Of a stretch of DNA of 8,952 bases, positions 1 through 5,769 are shown piece after piece. A program made the position numbers and the translations under genes. This stretch comes from Ignavibacteria bacterium UBA4661 (GTDB lineage Bacteria; Bacteroidota; Ignavibacteria; Kapaibacteriales; UBA4661): NCBI GenBank assembly GCA_002405405.1, contig DHLT01000206.1, forward strand, positions 1 through 8,952, read 5' to 3'. Position 1 is the stretch's first letter, and each line of letters begins with the position of its first letter. The notes under the pieces are model-generated. The model did no database searches. It saw only the letters and a list, made by a program, of their open reading frames with translations, and had not been told where the DNA came from.

Positions 1-189
1 CAAACCGGTAAAAAACGGCATCGTGAGAAAAGTGCTACGCAACGAGACCAAGAGCGACGGATGACAGAATTAGAGCTTGCACTGGAAGGCAAGGAAGCTC
101 TGCGTATGACGAAACAGGATGTTGCGCAAGCCCTTCGGCGGTGTGGATTGTATCTCGGGTATGATGGTGTGAAGAAGCCCGATGCGTGA
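1..189 (+). CDS. 3' end of an unrecognised charged protein (partial)
   Basis: An open frame runs from the window edge to a TGA at 187-189, giving 62 residues. The start lies outside the window. The visible part is strongly charged and probably helical: a Lys/Arg/Glu/Gln-rich stretch for the first 40 residues, then a short segment reading MTKQDVAQALRRCGLYLGYD, then a basic tail. I do not recognise the family. The 'TKQDVAQALR' stretch resembles a short helix of the helix-turn-helix kind, but this is too little to name a function. No terminator is visible after the stop. It could also be a chance open frame, since only 189 bases can be judged. Confidence 0.4.
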   Translation, partial: QTGKKRHREKSATQRDQERRMTELELALEGKEALRMTKQDVAQALRRCGLYLGYDGVKKPDA

Positions 190-193
190 AAAC

Positions 194-211
194 ATTACGT
201 AATAATATAAT
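194..211 (+). promoter_or_regulatory. Possible promoter: 10-bp palindrome next to a TATAAT -10-like box
   Basis: The gap before the small membrane gene has a perfect 10-bp palindrome, ATTACGTAAT (194-203), and a TATAAT (206-211) that would place a transcript start near 218. No good -35 match lies about 17 bp upstream, and the region is simply AT-rich, so this is a weak call. If real, it would drive the 242-2538 gene pair, and the palindrome would be a candidate operator. Confidence 0.25.
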
Positions 212-241
212 ACTCTCTATCTCGGCACAAACACTACCCCT

Positions 242-460
242 ATGATCAACGATATTTTTCAAGCATGCGTGGATGTCCTTTACTTTTTCGCTGACCTTTT
301 TGGCATGACGTATAAGGAAATCAATGTATGGTTCTTTTGCGTGATTGAGCCGATCATCTTTGGTGCAGTGGTCATGTATTGCATCCGATTGCGCTCAAGA
401 GTACAGCATCTTCAAGAATTGTTAAAACAGAACATAAACCACATAACGATACCAGAATGA
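242..460 (+). CDS. Small single-pass membrane protein, translationally coupled to the next gene
   Basis: This is a 72-residue protein. Residues 1-28 are a mixed N-terminal part (MINDIFQACVDVLYFFADLF then GMTYKEIN). A hydrophobic segment at about 29-48 contains a Glu-Pro pair (CVIEPIIF), and a basic, likely coiled tail (RLRSRVQHLQELLKQN) would face the cytoplasm by the positive-inside rule. No SD site precedes ATG 242. The stop TGA (458-460) overlaps the ATG of the next gene (457-459) as ATGA, so the two are probably co-translated. I recall short membrane proteins with a similar 'TYKEIN...P' pattern in Bacteroidota, but this is recollection, not a search result. Function is unknown. The overlap suggests a helper, anchor or immunity-like partner for the exported transglutaminase-like protein; that role is inference. 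Confidence 0.65.
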   Translation: MINDIFQACVDVLYFFADLFGMTYKEINVWFFCVIEPIIFGAVVMYCIRLRSRVQHLQELLKQNINHITIPE

Positions 461-2538
461 TTATACGATTCACAAAGCAAATGTTGTCTTTTTTTCGTTT
501 GTTGATAGTAAGTGCACTATGTTTTCTTGTGCTTCACGAAACTGCGTGGAGTCAGTCGAAGACTCTTCCTCAACCTTTTGAACATCAAGGTCTCTGGGGG
601 CTTGAAAAGAGTGGAAAAGTTCTTTTGAAGCCAGAGTATGACTTTATTGGACGCTTTAGTGATGGGTTGGGTTTGGTAAAAAAGGGCAAATTCTTTGGAT
701 ACATTAATGAACATGGCGTTGAAGTGATTCGACCACAATTTGAAGCAGGATTCACCTTTTTTCGAGGGCATAGTTTCATCAAAAGCAATGGTGTTTTTTC
801 TCTTATCAATCGTCATGGCGAAATCCTTGGGAAAAGAGCATATACTCTTTCGGAAATTGATAAGGCACTTCAATCGGCTTTTGTCATGGAGTCATTGATT
901 CTTGAGATGTTGCTTCAAACAAAGCAGTTTCGTAAAACAACAGATAGCAGTGTTGGAACAATACTGCATGACCGCACAAAGAAGGTTTATGAACGCATCC
1001 AGACTATGAAGTTGGGAGATGTGAAAGGTTTTATACAAGTCCTTAGGAAAGAAAAACTTCCTGCATTAGATCTTACCTATGTCGTGTATCGTTGGTTGGC
1101 ACATACCATACAGTGGCAGTCGAAAACCGTTAATGTTGAGGAGTGTTTCAACCTTCGACGAGGTTCGTCAGAAAGTATCGCTTTAATGTACCAAGAGATT
1201 CTTAAAGAATTCGGCATTCAGTGCTTCGTTGTTGAGGGTTGTTATGCACGGCATCCTGATGGATTACTGTCGGCATATCAACAGCCACCTTCGAATCATG
1301 CTTGGAATATCATTGTAGTTGACCAACAGTGGCGCATGGTTGATGCTACGATGGGGGGCGGAGTCTTCCTTGAGAATGGTTTGATGCGAAAAGAGTATTC
1401 CTCTGCTTTTTTTGATATGCCTCCCGCTAAAGCAATTGCAACGCATTTTCCGCTCATGTCTGAGGCACAACTTTTGGATGAACCTGTTTCATTTGCTGTC
1501 TTCTTTGCAAATAATCACGATCGATATAAGAAACAACAAACGACCTCAAAAGCGAAGCAATACGACACTATTGACTCGACACAGCTTCCTTTACCGAAGG
1601 ATTCTGTTATGAAGCGTATTCGGTTGGCAATGATTGACAACCATGCGCGATCGACACCACAGCAAGCAGAAGCATCGATAGAATCTTTAGCATCGTATCT
1701 CGTGCAACCGACTACTAATGATTTCGAAAAAGCACGTGCCATTTTTGTATGGGTAACATCGCATATACGATATGATGTTGATGGTTTATTCATGAGGAGA
1801 CCGATGCGCCCAACAGATGCTGAAGGTGTCTTTCTGAATCGGGAAACTGTGTGCGAAGGGTATAAAAACTTAACAGCTGCACTCTGCAATGCAATGGGTT
1901 TGAAGAATATCAAAGTGAGTGGCTATGCAAAAGGTGTCCGGTATGATCCTCTTGGTGATATGAGCAAGAGTAATCATGCATGGAACTTGGTGAAATTAGA
2001 TGGGCGATGGTATATCCTTGAAACAACATGGGGCTCAGGTCATTTGAATGGCGACAATGGTAAAGCTGTTCAGGAAGTGGAAGAATATTATTTTTTGCCG
2101 AACCCCACGCATTTTGCATTTACGCATTTCCCGTACGATCCGATTGGTGCTCAAGCACAGCTCCTTTCAAAGCCATTAACTCAAGAAGAGTTTGAGATTC
2201 TACCGCGTATTTACGCAGGTGTGTATAGTAACCATGTTAGGATCTTTCCGCTAATACAATCGATTGTAGCATCGAGAGAAAATCCGGCGGAGTTTCAAAT
2301 CCAAGTCCAGCATGATTCTGATGCCGTTGTTGGGGTTATTGTTGATAGTGAGAACAAGAGGAAGAGAGTAGATTTTATAAAAAGAACGACCGACAATGTA
2401 TGGTATTTCACGGTCGGGGATTTGCCGAAAGGTAAATATGAGGTTCAATTTTTTCTTGTTTCTCGCACAAAGCGTGAGGGTAATGTTACGAGGTATAAAG
2501 GAACAATATTGGTGGAGTACTATGTCGAGATGGTATAA
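457..2538 (+). CDS. Exported WG-repeat protein with two transglutaminase-like domains
   Basis: The protein has 693 residues counted from ATG 457. I chose this start because it overlaps the previous stop (ATGA) and places a signal peptide at the N-terminus (basic MIIRFTK, hydrophobic core at about 11-27, cleavage near 30-33). The frame stays open upstream to an ATG at 379, but that would bury the signal. Residues 45-126 hold about three WG repeats (LWGLEKSGK, FFGYINEHG, VFSLINRHG). A first transglutaminase-like domain spans about 205-300, with GSSES where the family has G-x-C, plus His281 (NHAWN) and Asp296 (VDAT). A second spans about 425-530, with Cys466 (TVCEGY), His507 (NHAWN) and Glu522 (ILETTWGSG) where Asp is usual. 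The C-terminal 100 residues are beta-rich and may be the Ig-like domain found in kyphoscoliosis-peptidase-type proteins. The fold is clear from the paired NHAWN motifs. Whether it cross-links, cleaves or only binds peptides is unknown. Confidence 0.85.
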   Translation: MIIRFTKQMLSFFRLLIVSALCFLVLHETAWSQSKTLPQPFEHQGLWGLEKSGKVLLKPEYDFIGRFSDGLGLVKKGKFFGYINEHGVEVIRPQFEAGFTFFRGHSFIKSNGVFSLINRHGEILGKRAYTLSEIDKALQSAFVMESLILEMLLQTKQFRKTTDSSVGTILHDRTKKVYERIQTMKLGDVKGFIQVLRKEKLPALDLTYVVYRWLAHTIQWQSKTVNVEECFNLRRGSSESIALMYQEILKEFGIQCFVVEGCYARHPDGLLSAYQQPPSNHAWNIIVVDQQWRMVDATMGGGVFLENGLMRKEYSSAFFDMPPAKAIATHFPLMSEAQLLDEPVSFAVFFANNHDRYKKQQTTSKAKQYDTIDSTQLPLPKDSVMKRIRLAMIDNHARSTPQQAEASIESLASYLVQPTTNDFEKARAIFVWVTSHIRYDVDGLFMRRPMRPTDAEGVFLNRETVCEGYKNLTAALCNAMGLKNIKVSGYAKGVRYDPLGDMSKSNHAWNLVKLDGRWYILETTWGSGHLNGDNGKAVQEVEEYYFLPNPTHFAFTHFPYDPIGAQAQLLSKPLTQEEFEILPRIYAGVYSNHVRIFPLIQSIVASRENPAEFQIQVQHDSDAVVGVIVDSENKRKRVDFIKRTTDNVWYFTVGDLPKGKYEVQFFLVSRTKREGNVTRYKGTILVEYYVEMV

Positions 2539-2838
2539 CCCATAATGGCAACTGCGTATAACACACATGACACAGTGTTGTCAAACGATCATCAAACACC
2601 GGACTTGTCATGAGCAATCATTTCATGAGCCATCATTTCTTATAGTATCCGATAACGCTCTACGGTGAAGCAACTGCAAGAGTTGTCAAAAAAGCAAACA
2701 GCATACCAACAACAACAAGAGACCACAGATCATAAACAATAATCAAGTATAACAGACCAAACACGATGACGAAGCGGATTACTTGCTGTCATGGTTCGTA
2801 TTGGATTCTTTCGTGTATTTCATTTTTAGGAAAAGTTC
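2539..2838. other. 300-bp intergenic gap between the two WG-repeat genes
   Basis: No convincing gene lies here. The gap holds a short dyad at 2568-2583 (TGACA...TGTCA), a 15-bp tandem near-repeat at 2608-2637, and A-rich sequence around 2690-2760. No strong hairpin followed by a T-run is visible, so I cannot place a terminator for the upstream gene. No promoter has good -35/-10 boxes, though the gap length suggests the downstream gene has its own. Confidence 0.6.
2608..2637 (+). repeat. 15-bp tandem near-repeat (two copies, one mismatch)
   Basis: TCATGAGCAATCATT (2608-2622) is followed directly by TCATGAGCCATCATT (2623-2637). The copies differ at one base. Each contains the palindromic core TCATGA, so this could be a regulator-binding site or a replication-slippage duplication. 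There are only two copies. Confidence 0.6.
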
Positions 2839-4758
2839 ATGCAGTTCATCAAGTGTTTACGTAGGGTTAGTATGGAGCGTCCTCATGTTTCGAGTTATCG
2901 CATAGGGTATGTTGTTCTGAGTAGTATGTTCTTCCTTTTTCTTGTGTCCATAGACTCACCTGCGGTGATGTTGCGGAGCAGACCGGAGGGTAACAACATG
3001 GTGATGGTGCACCAAGGAAAGTCTGTGTACGGTGATGACAAAACGCTGACCTTGGTATGGTTTGGTGCTGTACGTCAAAACAAGGCACGGTATGGGTATC
3101 GGGATCGGGTAACACGCAAGGTCATCATTGCACCACAGTTTGAAAATGCGCATGATTTTCAAGAAGGGTTGGCAAGCGTACAATTGCATGGAAAGTGGGG
3201 TTTCATTGATACAACAGGCAGGATGGTCATTGCACCGATGTATGACTATGCGGATAATTTTTCGGGTGGGCGTGCAAGAGTTACTCTTGGTGGTCTTGGT
3301 ACGCTCAATGCCAAGCATGGATATATTGATACGAAGGGAAAAGTGATTATTCCGATTACGTATGAAAGGGGTGAGTTTTGGAATAGGAATCTTCTGCAAC
3401 TAACGCAGAAAGGGAAGATTGGTTTTATTGATAGGATGGGTAAGGAAGTCGTTGCACCGCGATATGAGCAGGTAGGGAAATCTGATACGCTCTTGACACC
3501 CGTGAAGTATCATGATCGATGGGGATTTCTTGATACGATGGGAAGAGAAGTCGTTCCACCGCGCTATGACTACGCAGACAAGTTCTATGATGGACGTGCG
3601 ATTGTTCAGATCAACAAAACATATGGCTGTATTGATGAGAATGGAAAGGAAGTCGTTGCTCCGCAGTATGACGATATGTCATCGTTTGAGAAGGGAAGAT
3701 CGAAAGTGCAATTGCGAGGAAAAAATGGCATCATTGATCGTACGTGTAAAATCATTATTCCTCTGCTCTATGATGACTTACACGCAATCAACAACAAGAT
3801 TTATTATGGGAAGAGACAGGGTAAGTTTGGATTTTTGGATTCTTCCGGTCATGAACTCCTTGCACCGACCTATGATAGTCTGATGTGGTCGTTCACCTTT
3901 GGCAGAACGATGAATCACTTTGCCGTCAAGATGATGGCGGTGATACGCGATGGGAAGATCGGCTTTGTTAATGGTGAAGGCAAAGAGGTCGTTGCGCCAC
4001 AGTATGACAGTACGAATGGTTTTTCTATGCAACTCACACCCATCATGAAGAACGGAAAATGGGGCTTCATTGACTATAATGGCAAGGAAGTCGTTGCACC
4101 GCAATATGACAAGGTTGGGTATTTCATAGAACCATTGGCTTGTGTCAAGCGGAACGGAAAATGGGGGTATATCGACAGTACCGGTCGAGAAGTTATTCCG
4201 CCGAAGTATGACACTACAGATTACTTTTTATTGAAGGTGCTTGCGAAAGTACAGTTTCAAGGGAAATGGGGGTATATCAATGAAAACGGTAGAGAAGTGG
4301 TTCCGCCGATCTATGATTATGTCAGTGAAGTCTTTCAAGGCATGATCAGAGTTCGTATCAAGGATAAGTGGGGACTCATGGACACGAGCGGTGCAACACT
4401 GGTTGTGCTGAACTATGAGGGGATTAACTTTATGTATGAGGGTTTGGTCGGTGTTAAACTTCAGGGTAAGTGGGGGCTGATGGATATGGCGGGTAGGATG
4501 GTCGTACCGCCGACCTATGATGATATTGCCGGATACTTTGACGAAGGATATACCGGTGTCCTTTTGAACAACAAATGGGGGTATATCAACAAGGCGGGTA
4601 AAGAAGTGATTGCACCGAAGTATGAACGAGCACGAGCTTTTCGGTATGGAATGGCACAAGTGGTTTTGAACGGACGATTCATCTATGTGGATGAGGAAGG
4701 AAATGAATGTCGCGGATGCCGATGGTATGATTGGATGGATTCCAATGATGATCAGTGA
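2839..4758 (+). CDS. Large exported WG-repeat protein
   Basis: The protein has 639 residues. ATG 2839 has an SD-like AGGA 7 nt upstream; ATG 2872 (codon 12), preceded by TAGGG, is an alternative. A hydrophobic segment at about residues 23-38 is a signal peptide or signal anchor. From about residue 84 to the end the protein is a tandem array of roughly 15 WG repeats, each near 34 residues, of the form KWGFIDTTGRMVIAP then a Tyr-Asp pair. The array starts with a degenerate copy (RYGYRDRVTRKVIIAPQF) and ends with another (RFIYVDEEG). Two repeats are longer: one of 41 residues starting at residue 119, and one of 44 residues whose extra segment includes WSFTFGRTMNHF. A short acidic tail (DWMDSNDDQ) follows. 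WG repeats form beta-rich folds and are often on exported proteins, but the family has no single known function. No catalytic domain is visible. The WG module also occurs at the N-terminus of the preceding gene product, which suggests a shared location or ligand. Confidence 0.85.
   Translation: MQFIKCLRRVSMERPHVSSYRIGYVVLSSMFFLFLVSIDSPAVMLRSRPEGNNMVMVHQGKSVYGDDKTLTLVWFGAVRQNKARYGYRDRVTRKVIIAPQFENAHDFQEGLASVQLHGKWGFIDTTGRMVIAPMYDYADNFSGGRARVTLGGLGTLNAKHGYIDTKGKVIIPITYERGEFWNRNLLQLTQKGKIGFIDRMGKEVVAPRYEQVGKSDTLLTPVKYHDRWGFLDTMGREVVPPRYDYADKFYDGRAIVQINKTYGCIDENGKEVVAPQYDDMSSFEKGRSKVQLRGKNGIIDRTCKIIIPLLYDDLHAINNKIYYGKRQGKFGFLDSSGHELLAPTYDSLMWSFTFGRTMNHFAVKMMAVIRDGKIGFVNGEGKEVVAPQYDSTNGFSMQLTPIMKNGKWGFIDYNGKEVVAPQYDKVGYFIEPLACVKRNGKWGYIDSTGREVIPPKYDTTDYFLLKVLAKVQFQGKWGYINENGREVVPPIYDYVSEVFQGMIRVRIKDKWGLMDTSGATLVVLNYEGINFMYEGLVGVKLQGKWGLMDMAGRMVVPPTYDDIAGYFDEGYTGVLLNNKWGYINKAGKEVIAPKYERARAFRYGMAQVVLNGRFIYVDEEGNECRGCRWYDWMDSNDDQ
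3088..4701 (+). repeat. Tandem WG-repeat coding units, about 102 bp each
   Basis: The coding repeats are visible at DNA level. Variants of GAAGTCGTTGCACCGC recur near 3445, 3548, 3650, 3985 and 4087 with few changes, while other copies have diverged more. Near-identical neighbouring units suggest expansion by recombination or slippage, and the array length may differ between strains. The repeats also generate long open frames on the opposite strand, which are composition artefacts. Confidence 0.75.
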
Positions 4759-5088
4759 GAAAACAGTGTGCATGGACTGAAAAAGTGTAGCATGAGGCGT
4801 GCTTTTATGAAAAAAAGTCAAAAAATACCTCAAAAATACCTCATAATGGGCACGGCAGAAACATTAGATTCGCCTTCATGCAATGATGATTGTTGTACGT
4901 GGCATTATCGCTTCTGTCGTGTGTACAATAATGGCAGGAAAGTGCATTCACCAAGGTACTCAAGGCATAGATATTCTTGTACGAACATTACCAATGACTC
5001 TGCAAGAACATAGCCACCGGATTTTACAATCAAGAAGAGAAAGAAGAGAAATATTAATCCTTTGTTCAACATTGTCATTCTTTGATTT
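4759..5088. other. 330-bp gap upstream of the cas operon
   Basis: I see no supportable gene and no CRISPR repeats. The gap holds an 11-bp tandem duplication (4821-4842), a weak hairpin-like stretch with four Ts after it (4790-4806), and a purine-rich run (about 5030-5050). It must contain the promoter of the cas operon if transcription starts locally, but no box pair is good enough to mark. Short open frames here have no RBS and no protein-like composition. Confidence 0.6.
4821..4842 (+). repeat. Perfect 11-bp tandem duplication upstream of cas6
   Basis: AAAAATACCTC occurs twice back to back (4821-4831 and 4832-4842), about 250 bp before cas6. A period near one helical turn would put both copies on the same DNA face, as seen for some regulator sites, but slippage in A-rich DNA is an equally simple explanation. 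Confidence 0.6.
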
Positions 5089-5742
5089 ATGCGATTACAC
5101 CTTCGACTCCATGCCGAACACCATTGTTTATCATTTGATTACCAACATGAACTTGTACGAAGTTTTCATCGGTGGTTGCCGGATAATGATATTCATAATG
5201 ATATATCGCTGTACTCGCTGTCATGGCTGAGCGGCAGTAAAGCGGAGCATGGGCAATTGCACTTTCCGCATGGTGCGGGGTGGTCTATCAGTTTTCACGA
5301 TGAACGGATTGCCAAGCATTTGCTAGTAGGCATATTGCGCAATCCTGATACAACCTTTGGGATGCGTGTGGTGGATGTGCAGATACAAGAAGCACCGGAC
5401 TTTGGCGACAAGCACCGCTTTCTTGCGGCAAGCCCGATATTGGCGAAGCAGTATGATGGCAAGCGCATACAGCATAAAATTTTTTCTGATGAGAATGTTG
5501 ATGAAATTCTCACGCATACGCTTCGCACAAAACTTTCCAATGCGGGTATCAACGCTGATGTACAAGTACAGTTTGATCGGGATTTTGTGAATCCAAAGAC
5601 GAAACTTGTGACCATCAAGAATGTGAAGAATCGCGCCAGTATGTGTCCGGTGATTGTTGAGGGGCATCCTGATGCGGTATCGTTTGCATGGAGTGTCGGC
5701 ATTGGGCACTGCACAGGTGTGGGTTTTGGGGCGATTTGTTAA
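5089..5742 (+). CDS. cas6: Cas6 CRISPR RNA endoribonuclease (type I-B)
   Basis: The protein has 217 residues, typical for Cas6. Cas6 cuts the precursor CRISPR RNA within each repeat and stays bound to the 3' hairpin in many type I systems. The N-terminus (MRLHLRLHAE) is the first beta strand of a ferredoxin-like fold. FLAASPIL at 111-118 matches the family's 'SP' strand region. The C-terminus carries the diagnostic glycine-rich loop GIGHCTGVGFGAIC (204-217). The catalytic residue is usually an N-terminal histidine; His36 (DIHNDISLYSLSWL) sits where the family has its 'LH...F..S.L' motif and is the best candidate, with His20 and His27 as alternatives. ATG 5089 is the first start after an in-frame TGA at 5083-5085. 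It has no SD site. The gene leads the cas operon, with 27 nt to cas8b. Confidence 0.88.
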   Translation: MRLHLRLHAEHHCLSFDYQHELVRSFHRWLPDNDIHNDISLYSLSWLSGSKAEHGQLHFPHGAGWSISFHDERIAKHLLVGILRNPDTTFGMRVVDVQIQEAPDFGDKHRFLAASPILAKQYDGKRIQHKIFSDENVDEILTHTLRTKLSNAGINADVQVQFDRDFVNPKTKLVTIKNVKNRASMCPVIVEGHPDAVSFAWSVGIGHCTGVGFGAIC

Positions 5743-5769
5743 ACACTTTAGAAAAAGAGGAATCATAAG

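Noticed and set aside
379..456. Upstream start for the transglutaminase-like gene at ATG 379
   Set aside because: It would add 26 residues in front of a clear signal peptide and overlap the small membrane gene by over 80 bp; ATG 457 with the ATGA overlap is simpler.
2568..2583. Dyad TGACA...TGTCA as an operator
   Set aside because: A 5-bp stem with a 6-nt spacer is expected by chance in a gap of this size.
2766..2864. 32-codon open frame just before and overlapping the WG gene start
   Set aside because: No RBS, no recognisable composition, and it overlaps the better-supported start at 2839 in another frame.
4790..4806. Possible terminator after the WG gene
   Set aside because: The stem is only about four base pairs and the T-run has four bases; too weak to call.
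4228..4833. Long open frames on the - strand opposite the WG gene (also 2956-3399 and 3778-4104)
   Set aside because: They follow from the repeated codon pattern of the WG array; the translated products are His/Asn/Ile-rich shadows.
4759..5088. CRISPR array or leader next to cas6
   Set aside because: No direct repeats of about 30 bp with regular spacers are present; the only repeat is an 11-bp tandem duplication.
4768..5230. Two overlapping + strand open frames (4768-5013 and 4883-5230) between the WG gene and cas6
   Set aside because: They have no RBS, unusual Cys/His/Arg-rich composition and no domain pattern; the second runs into cas6 in another frame.
5295..5766. - strand open frames opposite cas6
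   Set aside because: cas6 is clearly coding on the + strand by its SP motif and glycine-rich C-terminus; the antisense frames show no family pattern.
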